Made by a program: the position numbers and the translations under genes. A stretch of 7,055 bases of DNA from Candidatus Omnitrophota bacterium (GTDB taxonomy: Bacteria > Omnitrophota > Gorgyraeia > JABMRG01 > JAFGKX01), in NCBI GenBank assembly GCA_016928375.1, contig JAFGKX010000027.1, forward strand, positions 1 through 7,055, given 5' to 3'. The notes under the pieces are model-generated. The model was not told the DNA's origin and made no database searches. It was given only the letters and a program-made list of their open reading frames with translations. Each line of letters starts with the position of its first letter. Within the stretch, counting starts at the first letter, position 1. Positions 1 through 7,055 of this stretch are shown piece by piece.

Positions 1-159
1 AAATTAGATACGCCGCAGGAGTGGCGGAATATAAGGCTGGCAGAAGCAAAACCTGAGGAAGAAAAGAAGCTTACCTACGACAACTCATTTAAAGTTGCCA
101 CAGAAGCGCTATTGAGTATCTTCGCCCCCAAGGCAGAAGCTATTGCCCAAGAACTTTAG
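1..159 (+). CDS. C-terminal tail of an unidentified protein, possibly FtsL-like (5' partial)
   Basis: An open frame runs from the first base to a TAG at 157-159 and encodes 52 residues; the start lies outside the window. The tail is charged and soluble, with an Glu/Lys-rich patch (AKPEEEKK, about residues 21-28) followed by a probable amphipathic helix ending in KAEAIAQEL. No membrane segment, signal peptide or catalytic motif is visible in this part. It is on the same strand as ftsI and ends 28 nt before it. In the conserved dcw order the gene just upstream of ftsI is usually ftsL, a small bitopic division protein with a coiled coil, so FtsL or a lineage-specific replacement is the leading guess. 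That rests on position alone: the tail does not resemble the FtsL or RsmH C-termini I know. The reading frame is convincing because it stays open to the edge and fits the operon spacing, but the name is not. Confidence 0.6.
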   Translation, partial: KLDTPQEWRNIRLAEAKPEEEKKLTYDNSFKVATEALLSIFAPKAEAIAQEL

Positions 160-187
160 CCAGTCTTAATAACAGTTCATCCCGAAT

Positions 188-1876
188 ATGTATAGAAAAA
201 CACACAAAGCCCGTTTTATCTTTATTTCAGGATTTTTCATTGCGTTACTGGGCTTACTCCTCCTACGCCTCTTATATATCCAGTTTATCTGCCATGAGAA
301 AATGTCAAAAATAGCCTTCAACCAGCATAACGTAACCATAGAACTGGAGCCTAAGCGGGGTTTTATACTCGATAGAAATACAAAAGCCCTGGCATCAAGC
401 CTGAAAGTAAGTTCGGTCTATGCTGTTGCCAGAGACGTAAAAACGAAAAAAGAGGCAGCCGAAAAATTAAGTGATATTTTAGGCAAGGATGAGTCCGTTT
501 TGTTGGAGCGGATTTCCAGAGATAAAAAGTTTGTCTGGCTGGCGAGAAAAATTCCCGAAGACGCAGCCACAAAGGTGCAGAGCCTAGGCATAGACGGCAT
601 ATCCCTCATTGATGAAACCAAACGTTTCTATCCCGGTAATTCCCTGGCATGCCATATAGTCGGTTTTGCGGGAATGGACAACTCAGGCCTTGAGGGCCTT
701 GAGCTTATGTTCGATAAATATTTAAAAGGCCAGCAGGGTAAAAAATCAATAGCCAGAGACGCAAAAGGCAGGCACCTGCCGCTTTTGGTAAGAAGGCACA
801 TACCTCCGGTTGATGGCTGCAGCTTAATTTTAACCATAGATGAAGTGATACAGTACATTACCGAAGAGGCAATACAGAAAGCCTATGAAAAATACAATGC
901 AAAAGGTATAACAGCCATAGTAATGGATCCCAAAAACGGCGACATACTGGCAATAGCTAACCGCCCTAATTACGAACTTAATAATTTTGACTTATCCGAC
1001 AGCGAATCAAGAAAAAACATAGCAGTATGCAGTTATTTTGAGCCGGGCTCGGTGTTCAAAATTGTTACTGCAAGCGCCTGTCTGGAAGAGGAAGCAGTTT
1101 CCATGGAAGATATTTTTGATTACGAAAACGGAAGCTGGCAGGTCAGGGGGCGCACACTGCATGACCATCGCGGACATGGTAAATTAACATTCAGGGAAGT
1201 AATTGAGCAATCTTCCAATATCGGCACAGTGAAAGCTGCCATGGCTTTAGGCGATGAGAAACTTGACAAATACGTAAACCTGTTTGGATTCGGCGAAAAT
1301 ACAGGGATAGACTTGCCCGGAGAAATCCCAGGATTTATAAGGCCGCTGAAAGAATGGAGCAGATACTCGATCACTGCCATACCCATGGGCCATGAAGTAG
1401 CAACAACACCGATTCAGTTAGCGTGCGCAGTTTCGGTTATAGCCAACGGCGGCCTGCTGGTAAAACCAAGGATCATAGAAAAAATCATAGATTCACAGGG
1501 TAAAAGCATAAGGGAATTTTCTTCGGTTGTAAAAAGACGGGTTATTTCCGAAGGTACCGCATTTAAGGTTCGTGAGATGATGGAAGGCGTTGTGTTAAGA
1601 GGCACAGGCACAAGAGCCCGGGTTGACGGCTATAGAACCGCGGGAAAAACCGGCACTGCCGCTAAAATTGAACCTAACGGCCGGTATTCAAAACAAAAAT
1701 ATGTAGCGTCATTTATAGGTTTTGCCCCGGTTGAAGATCCGGTTATTGCCTTATGTGTTATGGCGGATGAGCCGCACCCGCAATATTTCGGAGGCACGGT
1801 TGCTGCCCCGGTATTTAAAGAAATTGTAGATGCCAGCCTGAGGTATTTACAGATAGCGCCAAAGGAAGATATTTAA
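188..1876 (+). CDS. ftsI: Division-specific peptidoglycan D,D-transpeptidase FtsI (PBP3-type class B PBP)
   Basis: This is a 562-residue class B penicillin-binding protein that cross-links septal peptidoglycan in the divisome, normally working with the glycosyltransferase FtsW. A short basic N-terminus (MYRKTHKAR) precedes one membrane anchor at about residues 10-33, with the rest predicted outside the membrane. The dimerisation/pedestal domain starts with the family motif RGFILDRN (57-64). The transpeptidase domain carries all three active-site motifs: SVFK with nucleophile Ser288 and Lys291, SSN at 342-344, and KTG at 487-489. Length is close to E. coli FtsI (588 aa). The protein ends about 70 residues after KTG, so the C-terminal PASTA domains of Firmicutes PBP2B/SpoVD-type proteins are absent. 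ATG 188 is the first usable start after an in-frame TAA at 170-172, although no clear Shine-Dalgarno precedes it. Elongasome PBP2 (MrdA) or SpoVD are alternatives, but the place directly before murE favours FtsI. Confidence 0.95.
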   Translation: MYRKTHKARFIFISGFFIALLGLLLLRLLYIQFICHEKMSKIAFNQHNVTIELEPKRGFILDRNTKALASSLKVSSVYAVARDVKTKKEAAEKLSDILGKDESVLLERISRDKKFVWLARKIPEDAATKVQSLGIDGISLIDETKRFYPGNSLACHIVGFAGMDNSGLEGLELMFDKYLKGQQGKKSIARDAKGRHLPLLVRRHIPPVDGCSLILTIDEVIQYITEEAIQKAYEKYNAKGITAIVMDPKNGDILAIANRPNYELNNFDLSDSESRKNIAVCSYFEPGSVFKIVTASACLEEEAVSMEDIFDYENGSWQVRGRTLHDHRGHGKLTFREVIEQSSNIGTVKAAMALGDEKLDKYVNLFGFGENTGIDLPGEIPGFIRPLKEWSRYSITAIPMGHEVATTPIQLACAVSVIANGGLLVKPRIIEKIIDSQGKSIREFSSVVKRRVISEGTAFKVREMMEGVVLRGTGTRARVDGYRTAGKTGTAAKIEPNGRYSKQKYVASFIGFAPVEDPVIALCVMADEPHPQYFGGTVAAPVFKEIVDASLRYLQIAPKEDI

Positions 1877-1878
1877 CA

Positions 1879-3348
1879 ATGCAGTTAAGCGAAATAATAA
1901 AAGGTGTAACGCCGCTTAAGATAAAAGGGCCCAGGGCAATAGACATAAAAGGCATAACCTCCGATTCCCGTGCAGTTAAAAAAGGTTATATGTTTGCGGC
2001 GATAAAAGGGAATAATTTAGACGGAAGCAGGTTTATCCGGGATGCCGTAACTAAAGGTGCTGTTTGCATAGTTTCAGAAGACGCAATTGAAGGAGGCCGG
2101 GCCTCACTCATAGAAGTTAAAGATGTTAGAAGCGCTTACGCGAAACTTTGCGCCAATTTTTTCAAACACCCTTCACAAAAGATAAAAGTAATAGGAATAA
2201 CCGGCACTAACGGTAAAACCACAACCGCGTTCTTAATACAGGCCATATTAAAAAAGTGCGGTTATAAATGCGGAAGGATAACGACAATAGATTATGCCGC
2301 AGGTAGGAAAAGATTAGATGCCTTAAATACAACTCCCGATGCGGTACTTTTGCAGGAGATGTTAAAGGATATGGCCGATGAGAAATTTGATTATTGTGTA
2401 ATGGAGGCGTCAAGCCATGCCTTACATCAGAAAAGGACAGATTCCGTTAAATTTCATTCGGCTGTATTTACCAATTTAAGCAGGGAGCATTTAGATTATC
2501 ATGCCGGCATGGATGAATACTTTTTATGCAAGAAGAAACTTTTTGACCAATTAACAAAAAAGGACAATGCGATAGTAAATCTAGATGATGAATACGGCCG
2601 GAAACTTCTCTCCGGAATTAAATCAAACGTAATAAGTTATGGTTTCGGCAAAGAAGCGAAGGTGAGAGCTGAAAACGCCGAAAGCACCGCAGGAGGGAGT
2701 TCTCTGTTGCTGGTTACCCCCAAAGGCAGCATGAATATTTCTACCTCTCTTATCGGCAGGCACAATATTTATAACATTCTTGCCGCAGTCAGTGCCGCGT
2801 TGCCGGAAAAAATAAATATGAATGTTGTAAAAAAGGCAATTGATGAGTTTAAAGCGCCTGCCGGAAGGCTCCAGGCGATTAATACGGCAGATGCCGGCAT
2901 TTCCGTGTATGTGGATTACGCCCATACGGATGATGCGCTTGAAAAAGTTTTAAGTTCTCTTTCAGCGCTTAAAAGAAAAAGAATTATAACAGTATTCGGC
3001 TGCGGAGGCGACAGAGATAAAACAAAGCGCCCGAGAATGGGAAAAGTAGCGGTTCGTTTTTCCGATTTTGTTATAATTACAAGCGACAACCCGCGCTCTG
3101 AGGATGAATATGAAATAATAAGCCAGATAGAAAAAGGCATACCAAAAGATTTCAAAAATTATCTGATAATGATAGACAGAAAAGAAGCAATAGATAAAGC
3201 CATACAAATGGCTAAAGACGGCGATATTATACTGATTGCCGGAAAGGGCCACGAAACTTATCAGATATTTAAAGACAGAAAAGTGCATTTCAACGACAAA
3301 GAAGTTGCAAGTTCGGCATTGAGAGAAAAGAGAAAATGTTTATTGTAA
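1879..3348 (+). CDS. murE: UDP-MurNAc-L-Ala-D-Glu:meso-diaminopimelate ligase MurE
   Basis: This 489-residue cytoplasmic Mur ligase uses ATP to add the third stem-peptide residue to UDP-MurNAc-L-Ala-D-Glu (EC 6.3.2.13). The N-terminal UDP-binding domain shows TSDSR (27-31). The central ATPase domain has the P-loop GTNGKTTT (109-116), the substrate-contacting NTTPD (150-154), EASSHAL (176-182) and a lysine at 218 that aligns with the carbamylated Lys of the family. The C-terminal domain has GCGGDRD (374-380), DNPR (403-406) and GKGHE (455-459). DNPR is the signature of meso-DAP-adding MurE, as opposed to the different motif in L-Lys enzymes, so a DAP-type wall is predicted. Length is normal for the family. 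The ATG lies 2 nt after the ftsI stop with a purine-rich AAAGGAAG at 1861-1868 as ribosome binding site, and the 3' end overlaps murF by 13 nt. Every key motif is intact. Confidence 0.97.
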   Translation: MQLSEIIKGVTPLKIKGPRAIDIKGITSDSRAVKKGYMFAAIKGNNLDGSRFIRDAVTKGAVCIVSEDAIEGGRASLIEVKDVRSAYAKLCANFFKHPSQKIKVIGITGTNGKTTTAFLIQAILKKCGYKCGRITTIDYAAGRKRLDALNTTPDAVLLQEMLKDMADEKFDYCVMEASSHALHQKRTDSVKFHSAVFTNLSREHLDYHAGMDEYFLCKKKLFDQLTKKDNAIVNLDDEYGRKLLSGIKSNVISYGFGKEAKVRAENAESTAGGSSLLLVTPKGSMNISTSLIGRHNIYNILAAVSAALPEKINMNVVKKAIDEFKAPAGRLQAINTADAGISVYVDYAHTDDALEKVLSSLSALKRKRIITVFGCGGDRDKTKRPRMGKVAVRFSDFVIITSDNPRSEDEYEIISQIEKGIPKDFKNYLIMIDRKEAIDKAIQMAKDGDIILIAGKGHETYQIFKDRKVHFNDKEVASSALREKRKCLL

Positions 3349-4694
3349 AAGAAATATTACAGGCGACAAAAGGTAAGCTAATCAATGAAGGAGTCCCGGA
3401 CTCCCTCATTATTAAAGGTGTTTCTACGGATACGCGCAAAGTTAGAAAAGGTGAACTTTTTATAGCCTTAAAGGGCGAGCGTTTCGACGGCCATGATTTC
3501 ATAAGAAAGGCAATTAAAAAAGGTGTGCGTGCAGTGATAGTTTCAAGGCCTGTTTCGGCGCCCTGCGTAATTTTGGTAGATGATACTCAAAAGGCCCTTG
3601 GAGACATAGCTTCAGCTTACAGAGACAAACTCAAAACATGTATAGTGGGTATAACCGGCTCTAACGGCAAGACTACTACCAAAGATATGATTGCCCACAT
3701 ATTATCTAAACAATATGCAGTCGCCAAGACCCAGGAGACGGAAAATAACCATATAGGCGTTCCCCTTACCCTGCTTAACATAACGTCCCACAGGTATGCC
3801 ATTATTGAAATGGGCACAAATAGCCCCGGAGAAATCAATTATCTTGCAAAGATTATAAGGCCGCAAATAGGGATAATAACAAACATAGGCCCGTCTCATT
3901 TAACGGGTTTGAAAACAGAAAAAAACATCTTAAACGAAAAATCAAAACTCTTCGATCACCTGGCCGGAAGCAGTTGCGCAATTATAAATAAGGATGATGC
4001 GTATCTAAGCGCCCTTAAAATCAGGCATAAGGTGCTGACATACGGCATAAAAAATGAAAAATGCGATTTTCACGCCGGGGACATAAACGCTAAAAACGAC
4101 AGCACAGAATTTATCCTAAACAAAAAGCACAGGATCAAACTTCCTGTTCTTGGGGAACATAATATATATAATGCATTAGCGGCAATATGTGCCTGTTCTG
4201 CATTGGGCATAGATGTTGCCCCGGCCGCCAGGGCACTTTTAAACTTTAAAGGGCCAAAAATGAGGTTTGAGATTCGCAACTTTAACAGGATAAAGATCAT
4301 AAACGATGCTTATAATTCTAATCCTAACTCCATGCAGGCTGCTCTTAAAACGTTCGGCGCGCTAAAAATTATGGGCAAAAGAATTGTTGTGACGGCAGAC
4401 ATGCTGGAATTAGGCAAGGAAGCGGCGAGTTTACATTATAAAGTGGGTCATATAATTGCCGAATCCAACATCGACCTTTTGATAACGGTAGGCGCTTTAT
4501 CCGCTCATGTTGCACAAGGCGCTAAGGATAGCGGAATGAATAATGGAAGCGTCAAAGGTTTTATTGATCAGAAAGCCGCGGCCAGATATCTGGTAAAGAT
4601 AAGCAGTCCCGGAGACGCCATTTTAATAAAAGGTTCGCGAAGCATGAAAATGGAGGAATTGATAGAATGCTTTATCACCTGCTCTACCCGTTAA
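3336..4694 (+). CDS. murF: UDP-MurNAc-tripeptide:D-Ala-D-Ala ligase MurF
   Basis: This 452-residue cytoplasmic ligase completes the UDP-MurNAc-pentapeptide by ATP-dependent addition of D-Ala-D-Ala (EC 6.3.2.10). The N-terminal UDP-binding domain contains STDTR (30-34) and ALKGERFDG (44-52). The ATPase domain has the P-loop GSNGKTTTK (108-116), NNHIGVPLTLL (137-147), EMG (158-160) and Lys202 in EKSKLF, which matches the carbamylated lysine position. The C-terminal domain carries the MurF hallmark NDAYNSNPNSM (323-333), DMLELG (355-360, preceded by Ala where Gly is common) and KGSRSMKME (432-440). These last motifs separate it from MurE and MurC. Length equals that of E. coli MurF. The start at 3336 lies inside the last codons of murE in another frame (13-nt overlap), preceded by a purine-rich but weak GAGAGAAAAGAG; an N-terminus of the form M-x-x-x-x-EILQAT fits the family. 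The 3' end overlaps mraY by 28 nt. Confidence 0.97.
   Translation: MFIVKEILQATKGKLINEGVPDSLIIKGVSTDTRKVRKGELFIALKGERFDGHDFIRKAIKKGVRAVIVSRPVSAPCVILVDDTQKALGDIASAYRDKLKTCIVGITGSNGKTTTKDMIAHILSKQYAVAKTQETENNHIGVPLTLLNITSHRYAIIEMGTNSPGEINYLAKIIRPQIGIITNIGPSHLTGLKTEKNILNEKSKLFDHLAGSSCAIINKDDAYLSALKIRHKVLTYGIKNEKCDFHAGDINAKNDSTEFILNKKHRIKLPVLGEHNIYNALAAICACSALGIDVAPAARALLNFKGPKMRFEIRNFNRIKIINDAYNSNPNSMQAALKTFGALKIMGKRIVVTADMLELGKEAASLHYKVGHIIAESNIDLLITVGALSAHVAQGAKDSGMNNGSVKGFIDQKAAARYLVKISSPGDAILIKGSRSMKMEELIECFITCSTR
4652..4656 (+). promoter_or_regulatory. Strong Shine-Dalgarno for mraY, inside murF
   Basis: GGAGG at 4652-4656 stands 10 nt before ATG 4667 and lies within the last codons of murF. 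It is the best ribosome binding site in the window and supports 4667 as the mraY start, despite the 28-nt overlap this creates. It also means mraY can recruit ribosomes itself rather than depend only on ribosomes finishing murF. Confidence 0.75.
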
Positions 4695-5755
4695 GAGATA
4701 CATTTTTTGCATTTAACATTTTTAGGTATATCACAGTCAGGGCTGTGGGAGCAAGCCTGACAGCATTTTTGATGAGTCTGATATTGGCGCCGGTTGTAAT
4801 AAATCTGCTTAGGCGTTTTAAAATCGGAGAGACTATACGCCGCGAACACGTAGAAGGCATTTATTCTTTGCATATGCAAAAGGCCGGCACACCAACCATG
4901 GGCGGAATATTTATTTTAGGGGCGATTATTATTTCTGTTTTATTATGGGCTGATTTGGCAAACAGATATATTCTGTTAGTGCTTATTTCGACAGCGTGGT
5001 TGGGAATTGTAGGATTTATAGATGACTATATAAAAATCGTCAACAGGGATAAAAGAGGCTTAAGTGCCGCCACTAAATTTTCCGGACAGGTATTGCTGGG
5101 TATATTAGTGGGCGTAATACTTTTACTTGATGTGCACATAAGCACAAAATTAAATATCCCCTTCTTTAAAAATTTAACGGTTGATTTAGGAGCATTTTAC
5201 ATATTATTTGCAACTCTGGTTATAGTCGGCACTTCTAATGCCGTGAACCTGACTGACGGGCTGGATGGGCTTGCCGTAGGTTGTGTCAGTATTGTAGCCA
5301 TAACTTATGCAGTTATAAGTTATGTAACGGGCAATATCAAATTCGCCGATTATTTGCTTATTAATTACATTCCCGGAGCAGGGGAGCTTACCGTATTTTG
5401 CGCCGCAATGGTAGGCGCATGTATGGGATTTTTGTGGTTTAATTCATATCCGGCAAGTGTCTTTATGGGGGATGTAGGTGCTTTGGCATTGGGCGGAGCC
5501 GTCGGAGTAGTGGCAGTTTGCATAAAAAAGGAATTATTGCTGGTTATCGTCGGAGGCGTTTTTGTAATTGAAGCGGCTTCAGTCCTTCTGCAGGTTTCTT
5601 CATACAAATTCAGGCGCAAAAGAATTTTTCTTATGGCGCCCCTGCATCATCATCTGCAGATGAAGGGCTGGGCAGAGTCAAAAATTGTGGTAAGGTTCTG
5701 GATTATAGCGATTGTTTTGGCGCTGTTCAGCTTGGCCACGTTAAAATTGAGATAA
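4667..5755 (+). CDS. mraY: Phospho-N-acetylmuramoyl-pentapeptide transferase MraY
   Basis: This 362-residue integral membrane enzyme transfers phospho-MurNAc-pentapeptide from UDP to undecaprenyl phosphate, making lipid I (EC 2.7.8.13). It is the first membrane step of wall synthesis. About ten hydrophobic segments span the protein, beginning near residue 24 and ending near 360. Family motifs are intact: GTPTMGG (74-80), the catalytic Asp pair D119-D120 in DDYIK, NAVNLTDGLDGLA (191-203), FMGDVG with D269 (266-271) and the histidine cluster APLHHHLQ (324-331). The presence of the HHH motif separates MraY from WecA/TagO relatives. Length matches E. coli MraY (360 aa). The N-terminus MLYHLLYPL...FNIFRYITVRA aligns well with known MraY starts, which together with the GGAGG upstream supports ATG 4667. 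It overlaps murF by 28 nt and ends 1 nt before murD. Confidence 0.97.
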   Translation: MLYHLLYPLRDTFFAFNIFRYITVRAVGASLTAFLMSLILAPVVINLLRRFKIGETIRREHVEGIYSLHMQKAGTPTMGGIFILGAIIISVLLWADLANRYILLVLISTAWLGIVGFIDDYIKIVNRDKRGLSAATKFSGQVLLGILVGVILLLDVHISTKLNIPFFKNLTVDLGAFYILFATLVIVGTSNAVNLTDGLDGLAVGCVSIVAITYAVISYVTGNIKFADYLLINYIPGAGELTVFCAAMVGACMGFLWFNSYPASVFMGDVGALALGGAVGVVAVCIKKELLLVIVGGVFVIEAASVLLQVSSYKFRRKRIFLMAPLHHHLQMKGWAESKIVVRFWIIAIVLALFSLATLKLR

Positions 5756-5756
5756 T

Positions 5757-7055
5757 ATGGAGCTAAAAAATAAAAAGGTAACAGTGGCCGGTATCGGCGA
5801 AAGCGGTAAATCAGCCGCCCTTTTCTTAAAAGAACAAGGCGCCGAGGTTTATGTAACCGACTGCGGTTCGTCCCTGGAGCTTAATGATTCTGCCAAAGAA
5901 TTAAAAAGTGCCGGTATTAGCGTAGAGATCGGAAGGCACAGCAGAAATTTTATAGAGGGCGCAAGCCTTTTAGTAGTGAGCCCCGGCGTGCCTAAGGGTG
6001 CCGCCCCGATTAAATGGGCCGAAGAAGCAGGCATTGAAATCATCGGTGAGATTGAACTTGCCTTTCGTTTCTGCAAGGGAAAAGTGATAGCGGTAACCGG
6101 AACAAACGGAAAATCCACGACAGTAAACCTTATAACAGCCATACTTACCAATGCAGGAAGAGACGTTATTCTTTGCGGGAATATCGGCGATGCATTTTGC
6201 AGGTATATAAATAAAATATCCAAAGATACAATGGTTGTTTTGGAAGTAAGTTCGTTTCAACTGGAATACATAACGACATTTAAACCCTACATTTCAATCA
6301 TTCTAAATATCTCCCAGAATCACCTGGACAGGCACAGGGATATGGATGAATATTCGGGTGCAAAAAGAAAAATCTATCAGTATCAGGATGAGAATGACTT
6401 TGTTATTTTGAATTATGACGACGAGAACTTAAAAACCCTAAAAAATAAAATTACTTCAAAAGTATTTTTCTTCAGCAGAAAACACTACGTAAAAGGTGCT
6501 TATAGCGATAAAAATAATCTTTTTTTAAACATTACGACCCCGCAGGTGGTGTCTACTATAGACAGTCTAAAATTAAAACAACCGCATAATATTGAAAACT
6601 TCCTGGCGTCTTCTTTAGCCGCCCATTTTTGCGGCGTTAGGCCCGATGTCATAAATGAGGCTTTGAAGAATTTCAAGGGCTTAAGCCACAGGCTTGAGTT
6701 GGTAGCGAATATTAACGGTGTAAATTATATAGATGATTCGAAATCTACCACAGTTGATTCCACAAGAGCGGCATTGCGCAGCTTAAAGAATAAAGCCGTT
6801 TTGATTGCAGGCGGCAAAGACAAAGAAAGCAATTTTAACCTGGCTGTCGATGATATAAAGCAGAAGGTAAAAACCCTGATATTGATAGGCGAAGCCAGGG
6901 AAAAAATCAGCAAAGCGCTTTCTGAATATGTCGATACCAGAGAAGCTCAGGACATGGAGGAGGCGGTTAATATTGCAAGTGAAATCGCAGCAAAGCCCGA
7001 TACCGTTTTGCTTTCACCCATGTGTGCCAGCTTCGATATGTATAAAGATTACAAA
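5757..7055 (+). CDS. murD: UDP-MurNAc-L-Ala:D-glutamate ligase MurD (3' partial)
   Basis: The frame opens at ATG 5757, 1 nt after the mraY stop, and stays open to the right edge, giving 433 residues without a stop. MurD adds D-Glu to UDP-MurNAc-L-Ala in the cytoplasm (EC 6.3.2.9). The N-terminal UDP-binding domain has GIGESGKSA (12-20), Asp35 after the second strand and SPGV (75-78). The ATPase domain has P-loop GTNGKSTT (115-122), LEVSSFQLE (162-170), NHLDRH (188-193) and Lys203 in YSGAK, the expected carbamylated lysine. The C-terminal domain has HRLE (311-314), DDSKSTT (326-332), GGKDK (352-356) and SPMCASFDMYKDY (420-432). In E. coli (438 aa) the last motif lies near the end, so only roughly 15-20 residues are probably missing. 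No strong ribosome binding site is seen (only GAG at 5749-5751), which suggests coupling to mraY translation. Confidence 0.96.
   Translation, partial: MELKNKKVTVAGIGESGKSAALFLKEQGAEVYVTDCGSSLELNDSAKELKSAGISVEIGRHSRNFIEGASLLVVSPGVPKGAAPIKWAEEAGIEIIGEIELAFRFCKGKVIAVTGTNGKSTTVNLITAILTNAGRDVILCGNIGDAFCRYINKISKDTMVVLEVSSFQLEYITTFKPYISIILNISQNHLDRHRDMDEYSGAKRKIYQYQDENDFVILNYDDENLKTLKNKITSKVFFFSRKHYVKGAYSDKNNLFLNITTPQVVSTIDSLKLKQPHNIENFLASSLAAHFCGVRPDVINEALKNFKGLSHRLELVANINGVNYIDDSKSTTVDSTRAALRSLKNKAVLIAGGKDKESNFNLAVDDIKQKVKTLILIGEAREKISKALSEYVDTREAQDMEEAVNIASEIAAKPDTVLLSPMCASFDMYKDYK

Noticed and set aside
160..187. Possible terminator or promoter between the upstream gene and ftsI
   Set aside because: The gap is 28 nt with no inverted repeat, no T-run and no convincing -35/-10 pair; read-through of one operon is the simpler reading.
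2623..3288. Minus-strand open frames of about 100 residues opposite murE
   Set aside because: They lie antisense to an intact, motif-complete murE, overlap one another in different frames, and show no recognisable domain or ribosome binding site. They are shadows of the real gene.
4389..4414. MurF with Ala in place of the usual Gly before DMLELG
   Set aside because: A small-for-small residue change in an otherwise intact motif is likely lineage variation.
5849..6223. Minus-strand open frame of 124 residues opposite murD, the longest antisense frame
   Set aside because: It lies entirely within the conserved UDP-binding and ATPase domains of murD on the other strand, and its Ser/Pro/Leu-rich composition is what the complement of such a coding region gives.
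6318..6320. MurD Asn188 before the HLDRH motif, where E. coli MurD has Asp
   Set aside because: This position varies among MurD proteins, and the His, the P-loop, the carbamylated lysine and the C-terminal motifs are all intact, so loss of activity is not indicated.
1..7055. Mobile element, CRISPR array, tRNA/rRNA, riboswitch or defence system
   Set aside because: Coding sequence of a core dcw cluster fills the window nearly end to end, with no direct or inverted repeats of note and no non-coding stretch longer than 28 nt.

Overview
The window is a compact piece of a bacterial division and cell wall (dcw) gene cluster. All genes lie on the + strand and almost no DNA is non-coding. In order it holds: the 3' end of an unidentified gene (in the position where ftsL usually sits), ftsI (division transpeptidase, class B penicillin-binding protein), murE, murF, mraY and a murD that runs off the right edge. 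Gaps and overlaps are 28 nt, 2 nt, a 13-nt overlap, a 28-nt overlap and 1 nt, so ftsI to murD is almost certainly one transcript with translational coupling at several junctions. I see no promoter, terminator, RNA gene, repeat array or mobile element inside the window.

Together the genes cover the middle of peptidoglycan precursor synthesis and its use at the septum. MurD adds D-Glu to UDP-MurNAc-L-Ala. MurE adds the third residue, predicted to be meso-diaminopimelate from its DNPR motif. MurF adds D-Ala-D-Ala. MraY moves the finished phospho-MurNAc-pentapeptide onto undecaprenyl phosphate to make lipid I. FtsI cross-links the polymer at the division site. The gene order matches the conserved dcw order ftsL-ftsI-murE-murF-mraY-murD; ftsW, murG and murC would be expected to the right but are outside the window.

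The organism is a peptidoglycan-making bacterium. The meso-DAP MurE motif, an FtsI without PASTA domains and the gene order suggest a Gram-negative-type (diderm) lineage. The moderately AT-leaning sequence, with many ATA, AGA and AGG codons, argues against a typical high-GC or enteric proteobacterium. An uncultivated lineage such as Omnitrophota or another PVC-related group is my guess from general impression only; the sequence does not prove it.

I looked for an undescribed system and did not find one. The region is core housekeeping sequence; the only part I cannot name is the 52-codon gene tail at the left edge.
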